From positions 35,074 through 99,073 of the forward strand of contig NZ_SADB01000017.1 in the NCBI RefSeq assembly GCF_009669305.1: a DNA stretch of 64,000 nucleotides, read 5' to 3'. Below the pieces are notes generated by a model that was given only the letters and a program-made list of their open reading frames with translations, was not told the DNA's origin and did no database searches. The stretch's first letter is position 1, and every line of letters begins with the position of its first letter. The translations under genes and the position numbers were made by a program. Origin of the DNA: Ancylomarina sp. 16SWW S1-10-2 (GTDB taxonomy: Bacteria > Bacteroidota > Bacteroidia > Bacteroidales > Marinifilaceae). Positions 35,998-44,453 of this stretch are shown here, piece after piece.

Positions 35998-36040
35998 TAC
36001 AAGATAAGGATAATATAGAACAAATAAATTGAGACTTATT

Positions 36041-37039
36041 ATGGAATTAACTAAAACTTTTAAATCCTTGCGTGTACACGAAGAGGATGGAAAATATATC
36101 AGAAGAATTGAAGAACGTCAGTTGTTAGATTTGCCTGAAGGAGATGTGCTTATTCGTGTAAAATATTCTTCATTGAATTTTAAGGATGCTCTCTCTTGTG
36201 TTGGAAATAAAGGCGTAACAAAAAATTACCCACATACACCAGGTATCGATGCTGTTGGAGTTGTGGAATATTCGGCTAGTGGCAATTATAAAGTAGGCGA
36301 TGAAGTCATTGTTACGAGTTACGATTTAGGTATGAATACCGATGGTGGTTTTTCTGAATATATTCGTGTACCTGAAGCTTGGGTTGTGGCATTACCAGCT
36401 GGTTTGACTTATAAACAAGCTATGATATATGGAACAGCCGGATTTACTGCAGCATTATCTGTTTTTCGTTTGTTGGCAGCTGGTCAAACTCCTGAAATGG
36501 GCCCCGTTGTAGTTAGTGGAGCTGTAGGTGGAGTTGGAAGTGTGGCTATTAGTATATTGGCGAGTTTAGGTTTCGACGTGGTTGCTGCTACTTTTGATAG
36601 TGAAGTGGATGAGACAAAGTTACTTGAAATGGGTGCTAAATGCAGAATAACAAGTGAAATAACTGATGATAAATCGGGACGACCACTATTGAAACCACTT
36701 TGGGCAGGAGCTATTGATGTTATTGGAGGAAACACTTTACACACCTTATTAAAGGCATGTAAACCAATGGGGAATGTAACTTGTTGTGGTAATGTTGGTT
36801 CTGGTGATTTGGCAATGACTGTTTATCCTTTCATTCTAAATGGAATCAGTTTAATTGGTGTGGATTCTCAAAAATGCCCAATGGAATTGCGACAAAAAGT
36901 ATGGAATAAATTGGCGAAAGATTGGAATGTATACAACAATAAAGAGCAGGTAATCGAAACGACATTAGAAGAGTTAGATCCATATATTGATTTAATGTTG
37001 GCAAAGAAAAGTAGAGGTAGAGTAATTGTGAAGATATAA
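36041..37039 (+). CDS. YhdH/AcuI-type NADPH quinone/acryloyl reductase (MDR family)
   Basis: I start at ATG 36041 (MELTKTFKSLRVHEEDG), giving 332 residues. It is a zinc-free medium-chain reductase: substrate-side SSLNFKDALSCVGNKG and GIDAVGVVE, then a Rossmann segment VVSGAVGGVGSVAISILASLGF, and VDSQKCPMELRQKVWNKLA near the end. YhdH/AcuI members reduce acryloyl-CoA or quinones with NADPH. Divergent HxlR control suggests a response to reactive carbonyls or quinones (inference). Confidence 0.88.
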   Translation: MELTKTFKSLRVHEEDGKYIRRIEERQLLDLPEGDVLIRVKYSSLNFKDALSCVGNKGVTKNYPHTPGIDAVGVVEYSASGNYKVGDEVIVTSYDLGMNTDGGFSEYIRVPEAWVVALPAGLTYKQAMIYGTAGFTAALSVFRLLAAGQTPEMGPVVVSGAVGGVGSVAISILASLGFDVVAATFDSEVDETKLLEMGAKCRITSEITDDKSGRPLLKPLWAGAIDVIGGNTLHTLLKACKPMGNVTCCGNVGSGDLAMTVYPFILNGISLIGVDSQKCPMELRQKVWNKLAKDWNVYNNKEQVIETTLEELDPYIDLMLAKKSRGRVIVKI

Positions 37040-37062
37040 TACTGAGCATAAATTAGAATAGA

Positions 37063-37093
37063 AAAGGCAGCCAATAGGCTGCCTTTATTTTTT
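37063..37093 (+). terminator. Terminator of the oxidoreductase gene
   Basis: AAAGGCAGCC and GGCTGCCTTT form a perfect 10-bp stem with an AATA loop, followed by A and a T run. Confidence 0.88.
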
Positions 37094-37144
37094 GATCATG
37101 AATATTTTGTTATATTTATTGTTCTTATCTAAATACAATGCTTA

Positions 37145-39562
37145 ATGAAAAAAATCTTCTTAACGATATGCTGTGTTTTACTATTAATAATAGATATACA
37201 TGCACAAAGTGTTGTTCGCGTTGGAGCATTTAATTTTTATCCTGCAATTTTTAAAGATACTGATGGTGAGATAAAGGGTTTTTATGTTGATGCACTTCGT
37301 GAAATTGAGAAGAAGGAGAATATTAAATTTGAATATGTTTTTGGTTCCTGGGATGAGGGACTTACTAGAATAAAGAATGATGAAATTGATATAATGGTTA
37401 GTGTCGCTTATTCTGATGAGCGGGCCAAATATATGGATTATTGTTCTACGCCTTTACTCACAGTATGGGGGGAAGTTTATATTAGTAATCATTCAGAAAT
37501 AGATGGGATTAAAGATTTGCAGGGTAAGCTGATAGCTATCATGAAAAATGATATGAATGCTTGGAACCTAAAAGAGTTAACACGTAAGTTTTCAGTTAAT
37601 TGTACATTTATCGAAAAAAATGATTTTGAGGATGTATTTAAGGAAGTTTCTTCATCAAAGGTTGATTGTGGGGTTGTAAATAATGTGTTTGGATCTCCGA
37701 AATCTAAAGAGTATGGTCTTCGCTCTAGTGGAATCGTTTTTAACCCTTTTAATATTTATTTTACCGTTAAGAAAAATAAGAATGCTTATCTAATTGACCT
37801 TTTAGATCGTTATTTAAAAAAGTGGAAGTATAAAAGTAATTCTGTGTATAATGTAGCAAGGCAAAAATGGTTACATGAAAAAATTAACACGATTCATATT
37901 ACTCCTGTTTGGTTAAACAATACAATTTCTTTAGTTGTTGTTTTGTTGGCAATTCTGATTCTTTTTATTGTTTTACTTCGTTTTAAAGTAAGAGCTGCAA
38001 TAAGTAATGTGAAAAAGAGTGAAGAGAAATTGAGTCGGGCATTAATTGCAGCACCATTTCCCATAATGATACATGCTGAAGATGGAGAAGTGATATCAAT
38101 AAATGAAACATGGACTAGCTTAACAGGTTATGCCATTGAGGATATACCAACCATTGGAGCTTGGACAGAAAGGGCTTTTAGGCAAGGAAATAATGAGGGT
38201 AAGAAATATCCTAGAGAATCTTATCTTATTAATTGTAGGATAAAAGGGGGTGAGTATAAAATATTTACTTCGTGGGGAGCGAAAATTTTCTGGGATTTTA
38301 GTTCAGCATCCTTAGGCAGTTTTGACGATGGAAGAAGGCTTTTTATCTCTATGGCAAAAGATATCACAGAACGCAAACTACATGAAATCGAATTGATAGC
38401 AGCTAAAGATAAAGCTGAAAGAAGCGATGCTTTAAAATCTGCTTTTCTTGCTAATATGAGTCACGAGATTCGTACGCCTATGAATGGTATACTTGGTTTT
38501 GCTGATCTTTTAAAAGAACCTAAATTGGATGTTGAAACACAGAAAGATTATATCCGCATAATTGAGGATAGTGGTTTACGTATGCTTAATATTATTAATG
38601 ATATTATTGATATTTCTAAAATTGAGGCTGGCTTAATGGAAGTTTATATTAAGGAATCGAACATTAACGAACAAATTCAATATATCTATACGTTTTTTAA
38701 GCCCGAAGCTGAAGCTAAGGGAATGACCTTAACCTATAATAATTCGTTGCCACAAGAGGACGTATTTATAAAGACAGATCGTGAGAAGTTGTTTGCGATA
38801 CTTACGAATCTAGTGAAAAATGCGATTAAGTATAGTGATAAAGGTTCTATAGACTTTGGCTATGTTCAGAAGAAAAATTACATAGAATTCTATGTGAAGG
38901 ATACGGGTATAGGAATTGAACAAGATCAACAGCAAGCCATTTTTAAACAATTCGTTCAAGAGGATATTGCAGACAAACAAGCTCGCCAAGGAGCAGGTTT
39001 AGGTTTGGCTATCTCTAAGGCATATGTCGAAATGCTAGGTGGAAAATTGGGTGTTGAGAGTGAAAAAGGAATAGGTTCAAGATTTTATTTTACAATTCCA
39101 AGTAATTCTAAGTCTCAAGAAGTTGCTGATAATCATAGTGAGTTTACGGTTAGTGAATTTAATAGTCAAATTAATAATCTAAAGGTGTTAGTGGTTGAAG
39201 ACACTAAAGAATCTGCTTTACTTTTAGAAATTATACTTAAAGATATAAGTAAAGAAATTTTATATGCACGAAATGGGTATGAAGCCATAACTCTTTGTCA
39301 AAATAATCCTGATATAGATCTAATACTGATGGATATAAAAATGCCCCAAATGGATGGTTACGAAGCAACAAGGGGAATACGTGAGTTTAATAAAGAAGTT
39401 GTTATAATTTCACAAACAGCTTTTGCTCTTACTGGTGATGCGAAAAAGGGAATCGAAGCTGGTTGCAATGGATACTTAACTAAGCCTATTAATAAAAATG
39501 AATTGATGTCATTAATACAACAGTTTTTGGGAAATAAAAAAGAAGTTTTTTCAGCAAAATGA
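37145..39562 (+). CDS. Hybrid sensor histidine kinase with periplasmic solute-binding sensor
   Basis: An 805-residue protein. Order: signal peptide (1-20), SBP_bac_3-like binding domain (about 22-235, VVRVGAFNFYPAIFKDTDGEIKG), a TM helix (about 259-281), a PAS domain (about 292-415, IMIHAEDGEVISINETWTSLTG), HisKA with His440 in SHEIRTPMNG, HATPase (DTGIGIEQDQQ, GAGLGLAISKA), and a C-terminal receiver with phospho-acceptor Asp730 in ILMDIKMPQMDG and TKPINKNEL. The binding domain suggests sensing of an amino-acid-like ligand. No response regulator with an output domain is adjacent, so its target is elsewhere. Confidence 0.9.
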   Translation: MKKIFLTICCVLLLIIDIHAQSVVRVGAFNFYPAIFKDTDGEIKGFYVDALREIEKKENIKFEYVFGSWDEGLTRIKNDEIDIMVSVAYSDERAKYMDYCSTPLLTVWGEVYISNHSEIDGIKDLQGKLIAIMKNDMNAWNLKELTRKFSVNCTFIEKNDFEDVFKEVSSSKVDCGVVNNVFGSPKSKEYGLRSSGIVFNPFNIYFTVKKNKNAYLIDLLDRYLKKWKYKSNSVYNVARQKWLHEKINTIHITPVWLNNTISLVVVLLAILILFIVLLRFKVRAAISNVKKSEEKLSRALIAAPFPIMIHAEDGEVISINETWTSLTGYAIEDIPTIGAWTERAFRQGNNEGKKYPRESYLINCRIKGGEYKIFTSWGAKIFWDFSSASLGSFDDGRRLFISMAKDITERKLHEIELIAAKDKAERSDALKSAFLANMSHEIRTPMNGILGFADLLKEPKLDVETQKDYIRIIEDSGLRMLNIINDIIDISKIEAGLMEVYIKESNINEQIQYIYTFFKPEAEAKGMTLTYNNSLPQEDVFIKTDREKLFAILTNLVKNAIKYSDKGSIDFGYVQKKNYIEFYVKDTGIGIEQDQQQAIFKQFVQEDIADKQARQGAGLGLAISKAYVEMLGGKLGVESEKGIGSRFYFTIPSNSKSQEVADNHSEFTVSEFNSQINNLKVLVVEDTKESALLLEIILKDISKEILYARNGYEAITLCQNNPDIDLILMDIKMPQMDGYEATRGIREFNKEVVIISQTAFALTGDAKKGIEAGCNGYLTKPINKNELMSLIQQFLGNKKEVFSAK

Positions 39563-39698
39563 TTGTTTTTGATTAAGCCTATACTGGAGAAAACTATCCT
39601 GAAAGTGTAATTTTTTTTCTAAAAATATTAATAAGCTTTTGTGATTATAATAATCTTCTGATTTTATTGAGGTCATGTGATTCTATGTATCTTTTACT

Positions 39699-39706
39699 TA
39701 AATTTG
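39699..39706 (+). promoter_or_regulatory. -7-like box only four bases before the pabB start
   Basis: TAAATTTG followed by C fits the -7 consensus but ends at 39706, while the conserved-looking PabB N terminus starts at ATG 39711. If used, the transcript would begin at or very near the start codon. It may instead be chance. Confidence 0.35.
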
Positions 39707-39710
39707 CGCC

Positions 39711-41024
39711 ATGCGTAAGATTCTAAGTTTTCATATATCGAATACGGCTAAATTTAAGGAGCAATTATTGCTTTGGTCTAAGTCATTTAAAAGGCTGGCT
39801 ATTCTCGATAGTCATGATGTAAACAAAAAAGAGAATTCAAAAAAAGAATACAACTCATATGAGTTGCTTGCTGGAGTTGATGTTTTAACTGAAATTCAAG
39901 TTGAAGAGAACTGTTTTGATACATTGAAAAAAACTTATGATGCTAATAAAGACTGGTGGTTTGGCTTTTTGACCTACGATTTGAAAAATGAATTGGAGGA
40001 TCTTTCTTCTAATAATTTTGATGGTGTGAAAATGCCAGCCCTTCATTTTTTTCAACCAAGATGGGTATTCGTTCTCAATGAAGATCAATTGGAAATTCAT
40101 TTTCATGAAAAGGAGAATACTAGTGAAGAGGCTAAGACGTTGGTTGAACAAATTTTGGATGTAAAAGTACCTGAAATTCAATCTTCTTCAGTTTTAAATA
40201 TAAAACATCGAATTAGTAAAGAAGAGTATCTTAAGGCTGTAATTGCCTTGAAGAATCATATCCGCTTAGGTGATATTTATGAGGTCAATTTTTGCCAAGA
40301 GTTTTTTGCTGAGAATGCACAAATTGATCCATTGGAAACTTACCGAAGTTTAAGAGATGTTTCACCTACACCATATTCTTGTTATTATGCCTTGGGCGAT
40401 AAATTTCTTTTGTCTGCATCACCTGAACGATATATTAAGAAACAAGGCTCAAAAATTATATCTCAACCCATAAAAGGAACTGCCAAGAGAGGCGAAACTC
40501 TCGATGAGGATAATCAGATTAAAGCCTTTTTAGCTACCGATTCTAAAGAACGTGCAGAGAATATTATGATTGTGGATTTGGTTCGCAATGATTTATCAAA
40601 AACGGCTGCTAAAGGAACCGTTAGAGTAGAAGAACTTTGTGGTCTTTATACTTTTCCGCAAGTTCACCAAATGATATCAACAGTCGTATCGAACTTGAAG
40701 GAAGGAATCCATTTTGTGGATTGCATAAAACAGACTTTCCCTATGGGATCGATGACAGGAGCTCCTAAAGTTAGCGCTATGAAATTAATTGAGAAATACG
40801 AGGTGACCAAGCGTGGTTTATATTCAGCAGCTGTTGGGTATATTTCGCCTGATGCCGATTTCGATTTTAATGTTGTCATTCGCAGTATACAATATAATGC
40901 AAAAGATAATTATCTTTCGTTTATGGTTGGTGGTGCAATTACGATGCAATCTGATCCTGAAAAAGAGTATGAAGAATGCTTGTTGAAAGCTAAGGCTATA
41001 AAGCAAGTTTTAGAAAATGATTAA
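39711..41024 (+). CDS. pabB: Aminodeoxychorismate synthase component I
   Basis: A 437-residue chorismate-binding enzyme. The Lys in SQPIKGTAKRGE is the PabB-type residue (TrpE has Ala in that place), which supports aminodeoxychorismate rather than anthranilate synthesis. Other motifs: RLGDIYEVNFCQEF, LSASPERYI, NIMIVDLVRNDL, FPMGSMTGAPKVSAMKLIEKYE, GGAITMQSDPEKEYEE. No PabA or PabC gene is adjacent. It feeds folate synthesis. tilS follows after 49 bases with an intervening hairpin. Confidence 0.9.
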   Translation: MRKILSFHISNTAKFKEQLLLWSKSFKRLAILDSHDVNKKENSKKEYNSYELLAGVDVLTEIQVEENCFDTLKKTYDANKDWWFGFLTYDLKNELEDLSSNNFDGVKMPALHFFQPRWVFVLNEDQLEIHFHEKENTSEEAKTLVEQILDVKVPEIQSSSVLNIKHRISKEEYLKAVIALKNHIRLGDIYEVNFCQEFFAENAQIDPLETYRSLRDVSPTPYSCYYALGDKFLLSASPERYIKKQGSKIISQPIKGTAKRGETLDEDNQIKAFLATDSKERAENIMIVDLVRNDLSKTAAKGTVRVEELCGLYTFPQVHQMISTVVSNLKEGIHFVDCIKQTFPMGSMTGAPKVSAMKLIEKYEVTKRGLYSAAVGYISPDADFDFNVVIRSIQYNAKDNYLSFMVGGAITMQSDPEKEYEECLLKAKAIKQVLEND

Positions 41025-41036
41025 TATTTAACGATT

Positions 41037-41056
41037 GTTATCGGTTTTCCGATAAC
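41037..41056 (+). other. Perfect hairpin between pabB and tilS
   Basis: GTTATCGG-TTTT-CCGATAAC, 8-bp stem, no T run after it, so not a typical terminator. It could protect the transcript or tune tilS translation; the start codon lies 17 bases on. Confidence 0.5.
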
Positions 41057-41073
41057 TGATAACCAGAACCGAT

Positions 41074-42396
41074 ATGCAAAGAGAATTAATCCATCATATT
41101 GAAAAAGAAGACCTGTTTGGAAGACGCGAAAAACTGTTAGTTACGGTTAGTGGAGGTCTTGATTCTACTGTTTTACTTCACTTATTGTTTAAAATGGAGA
41201 TGGACTGTGTTGTTGCTCATTGTAATTTTCGATTGAGAGGAAAAGATTCTGAAGGTGATGAGGCTTTTGTTCAAAAGTTGGCTGAGACATACAATTATCC
41301 TTTTCACACCATAGCTTTTGATACTGTTGCTTTTGCAGAAGAAAATTCTATTTCTATCGAGATGGCTGCTCGTGATCTGCGTTACGAATGGTTTGAAAAA
41401 ATCTGTCAGGAAACCGAATGTTCTTATATTCTTACTGCTCACCATGCCGATGATGTAATTGAAACGGTTTTGATTAATCTGGCACGCGGGACAGGTATTC
41501 ATGGTTTAACAGGAATAAAAGCGAAGATGGGGCGTTTGGTGCGTCCATTACTTCCTTTCTCAAGAGAGGAGCTAAAAGCTTATGCTAAGCTAAATGAATT
41601 AAGCTTTAGAGAAGATTATACTAATGCTCAAACTGATTTTGTTCGGAATAAAATTCGTCATCAAATTATTCCTATTCTGCAAAAAATAAACCCTAGTATT
41701 CAGAAAACGATGAATGAGAATGTGGCTCGTTTTTCTGATGTTGAGCTAATTTATAATAATGATATTGAAGAAAAGAAACTAAGCTTTGTAGAAGAGAAAG
41801 ATGAGCAGTTGTTGATTTCTGTTTCAGAACTTAAAAAAATACCAGCTAAAAATTCTCATCTGTTTGAGTTGTTAAAACCTTATGGTTTTCATTCAAGAGA
41901 TGTCATTAGTATCATCGAATCTGTAGACTCCATTTCAGGGAAATTATTCTATTCTGAGGCGTATCAGATTTTGCGCGATAGAGAATATCTCGTTTTATCT
42001 AAGATAGTTGAAAAAGAGGATGGAGAATATGAGCTAATGGAGAATACTCGACTTGTAATTAGCGAAAAGGAATTTAAATGTGAGATATTTGATCGACCTA
42101 AGGATTTTAAATTTTCTACCAATCCCCAAATTGCTTGTTTTGATGCGGATGAATTAATTTTTCCTTTGAAGTTGAGAAAATGGAAGAAGGGAGATATTTT
42201 TCACCCTATTGGCATGAAAGGAAGAAAGAAAGTATCTGATTATTTTATCAATAATAAATTTTCTTTAACTGATAAAGAAAATGCTTGGCTTCTTGTTTCG
42301 GGTCACAATATTATATGGCTTGTTGGTCATAGAATGGATGATCGTTATAAAATAACAAAAACTACGCGCTCGATTTACCAGGTTGCAATAAAATAA
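41074..42396 (+). CDS. tilS: tRNA(Ile)-lysidine synthetase
   Basis: A 440-residue enzyme converting C34 to lysidine in tRNA-Ile(CAU). PP-loop VSGGLDSTVLLHL near residue 25, then CNFRLRGKDSEGDEAFV, ILTAHHADDVIETVLINLARGTGIHGLTGI, and a C-terminal domain with KLRKWKKGDIFHPIGMKGRKKVSDYFINNKFS, all typical. Full length. Confidence 0.95.
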   Translation: MQRELIHHIEKEDLFGRREKLLVTVSGGLDSTVLLHLLFKMEMDCVVAHCNFRLRGKDSEGDEAFVQKLAETYNYPFHTIAFDTVAFAEENSISIEMAARDLRYEWFEKICQETECSYILTAHHADDVIETVLINLARGTGIHGLTGIKAKMGRLVRPLLPFSREELKAYAKLNELSFREDYTNAQTDFVRNKIRHQIIPILQKINPSIQKTMNENVARFSDVELIYNNDIEEKKLSFVEEKDEQLLISVSELKKIPAKNSHLFELLKPYGFHSRDVISIIESVDSISGKLFYSEAYQILRDREYLVLSKIVEKEDGEYELMENTRLVISEKEFKCEIFDRPKDFKFSTNPQIACFDADELIFPLKLRKWKKGDIFHPIGMKGRKKVSDYFINNKFSLTDKENAWLLVSGHNIIWLVGHRMDDRYKITKTTRSIYQVAIK

Positions 42397-42430
42397 ATTG
42401 AACAATCATGTTACGATGCTACAGATATTA

Positions 42431-42641
42431 GGGTGCGCTGCACCCAACGTGTTTGTGGTATTGTTGACTACATAGATTTTGGTGCTCTGCACCCAATATG
42501 TTTGTGATATTGTTGTCTACATAGATTTGGGTGCTATGCACCCGTCATTGCCTTAATCTGTTTGTGAAATTTCTTTTTGATGCAGAGCACCAATATCTTG
42601 GTAGAACCATGTTTAAATAATAGCGATAGGTGCAGTGCACC
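42431..42641. repeat. REP-like array of GGTGCnnnGCACC hairpins
   Basis: Small palindromes occur at 42431-42445 (GGGTGCGCTGCACCC), 42481-42494 (GGTGCTCTGCACCC), 42529-42543 (GGGTGCTATGCACCC) and 42629-42641 (GGTGCAGTGCACC), plus a half-site in inverse orientation near 42580-42591. The first two units are direct repeats with exactly 49-base period and share the sequence TGTTTGTG and CTACATAGATTT between palindromes. The array lies just upstream of a Y1 transposase gene, the classic arrangement of REP/BIME elements and a REP-associated transposase. The 42397-42747 gap contains no gene. Confidence 0.75.
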
Positions 42642-42747
42642 GTAATATTTTAATGATGTGGCATGCCCAAATATTTGTAGTACGGTAATATAAAATTGCA
42701 TTAGATGAATAATATTGATAAATTCATAATTGTTAATTGTATGAATT

Positions 42748-43218
42748 ATGGGAAATACGTATTCACAAATCTATGTGCACCTTGTTTTTGCCGTTCGCAA
42801 TCGTCGAGGACTTATTCATAAATCTTGGAAAAAGGATTTAGAGAAATATATAACAGGCATCGTTCAAAATAATGGACACAAACTGATTGCTATTGGTTCA
42901 ATGCCTGACCATATTCATATTTTTATTGGTTACAATATGAATCAAACGATTCCTGTGCTTGTAGAGCAAATTAAGACCTCCAGTAATCAGTGGGTGAAGG
43001 ATAAAGGCTTTTCGATGGCGAATTTTAGCTGGCAAAATGGCTATGGCACTTTCTCGTATTCACGTTCTCAAATTGACACTATTGCAAACTATGTGAGAAA
43101 TCAGGAAGAACATCATCGGAAGAAAAGTTTTAAAGAGGAATATCTGGAAATTCTTCAGAAGTTTGATGTAGAGTATCAGGATAAATACCTATTCGATTTT
43201 TTTGAGGAAAGTGACTAA
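42748..43218 (+). CDS. IS200/RAYT-type Y1 transposase
   Basis: A 156-residue HUH transposase. It has the HUH motif HIHIF (His55, His57), catalytic Tyr115 in IANYVRNQEEHH, and the family opening SQIYVHLVFAVRNRRGLI. It belongs to the TnpA/IS200 family. The flanking hairpin array suggests a REP-associated (domesticated) member rather than a free insertion sequence, but length and motifs do not settle this. It has an intact frame. Confidence 0.9.
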   Translation: MGNTYSQIYVHLVFAVRNRRGLIHKSWKKDLEKYITGIVQNNGHKLIAIGSMPDHIHIFIGYNMNQTIPVLVEQIKTSSNQWVKDKGFSMANFSWQNGYGTFSYSRSQIDTIANYVRNQEEHHRKKSFKEEYLEILQKFDVEYQDKYLFDFFEESD

Positions 43219-43237
43219 GTTGGATTATGTCACTTTC
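43207..43237 (+). other. Hairpin over the transposase stop codon
   Basis: GAAAGTGAC (43207-43215) and GTCACTTTC (43229-43237) are perfect inverted repeats around the stop. It may be a right-end subterminal hairpin of an IS200-like element or a transcription stop without a T run. Confidence 0.45.
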
Positions 43238-43439
43238 AATATGAAAAAAAATCTATAGAATATCTATAGGTTCAGCGGCATTGTCCAACTATGTTTTATT
43301 TGTAAGTTTCTCTATTATAAAAGAGAATGTGAGGAAATCTTTATACTCTTTTTTTTGTTAACTTCGGCAAACGTAAGGATAAAATGCCTTTACGTTGGTC
43401 GTTATTAAAATAATAGAAGTTTAGATTAAACTAAATAAT

Positions 43440-44453
43440 ATGAATACAAACAGACAAATATTAAATTTATATCCGATTGATTATCCATTTGAAACATTAG
43501 TGTCTAGAGCAGAATCTAATCCTAGGAAACTAATATTGAATCCAGATTTCCAAAGAAAATACAAATGGGATAAAGATGGAAATGTAAGAGCGAGTAGATT
43601 TATAGAATCTTGTTTAATGAGAATCCCTATTCCTGCTTGTTATCTTGCAGAAAATGAAAACAACTACCATAATGTAATAGATGGAGTTCAGCGTATAACT
43701 ACGATAAAAAATTTTTTTGCGGATGGTTTTATGCTTGAAGGATTAACAATTTATCCAGAACTAAATGGTAAAAAGTTCTCAGAATTAGGAGACTTTAAGA
43801 GTGCCCTTGAAAGCACAACTATGAGATGTATTGTTCTTCGTAAAGAAAATCCCAAGGAGCTAGTAAGAGAGATTTTTGCTAGATTAAATCAGGGAGCGGT
43901 TAAACTTTCAGATCAAGAAATAAGACATGCAATATATCCAGGAGTTTTAGATAGTTTATTGTCAGAATTAGGTGAACATGAATTTATTTCAGAATTTCAG
44001 AATAGTAAAAGTAAGGATGATCGAAGTAATGAGGAATTGATACTGAGATTTTTCGCTCTTAATAATGACCTAATAGGCTATAGCGGTAAACTATCTGTTT
44101 TGTTAGATGATTATATGGCTGATGAGCAAAGTATGGAAGAGAAAAGAGGGAAAGACCTAAAAGAATTATTTTTAGGCACTTTAAATAGGTGTTTGAAAAC
44201 GTTTGAAAAACCATTTGTTGATACGACGTTAGCGAAGCCAAGACAAAGTGTTACATATTATGATCTTTTAATGCATTCATTTAGCAGTTTAACTGATGGA
44301 TTTATAGAACAACATAAGGATGAATTAAATCAAAAATTTATTGAATTGTGCCAATTACCAGAGTTCAGTAAAACCTTAGCTGGGGGATTACAACAGAAAT
44401 CTGCTATTTTAAAAAGAAGAGAACTTTGGGAAAATAAATTAAATGAAATATAA
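43440..44453 (+). CDS. DUF262-domain protein (GmrS/ParB-like fold), first gene of a defence-like pair
   Basis: A 337-residue protein. The DUF262 core lies at about residues 15-150: NPDFQRKYKWD (the usual PxxQRxxxW), a DGVQRITTIKNFF variant of the DGQQR motif at residues 81-85, and RLNQGAVKLSDQEIRHAIYPG. DUF262 proteins occur in anti-phage systems such as GmrSD and type IV restriction, where this domain binds and cleaves NTP or senses modified DNA. Here there is no DUF1524 (HNH) half. Instead its stop overlaps by one base the start of a HEPN protein. The pair sits in the accessory insertion between tilS and DPP-IV. Confidence 0.8.
   Translation: MNTNRQILNLYPIDYPFETLVSRAESNPRKLILNPDFQRKYKWDKDGNVRASRFIESCLMRIPIPACYLAENENNYHNVIDGVQRITTIKNFFADGFMLEGLTIYPELNGKKFSELGDFKSALESTTMRCIVLRKENPKELVREIFARLNQGAVKLSDQEIRHAIYPGVLDSLLSELGEHEFISEFQNSKSKDDRSNEELILRFFALNNDLIGYSGKLSVLLDDYMADEQSMEEKRGKDLKELFLGTLNRCLKTFEKPFVDTTLAKPRQSVTYYDLLMHSFSSLTDGFIEQHKDELNQKFIELCQLPEFSKTLAGGLQQKSAILKRRELWENKLNEI

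Noticed and set aside
39711-41024. Anthranilate synthase component I (trpE)
   Set aside because: The PIKGT motif with Lys is PabB-type, and no trp genes are nearby.
42431-42641. Possible CRISPR array because of direct 49-base repeats
   Set aside because: The conserved parts are short palindromes and the intervals are themselves similar between the first two units; no unique spacers and no cas genes.
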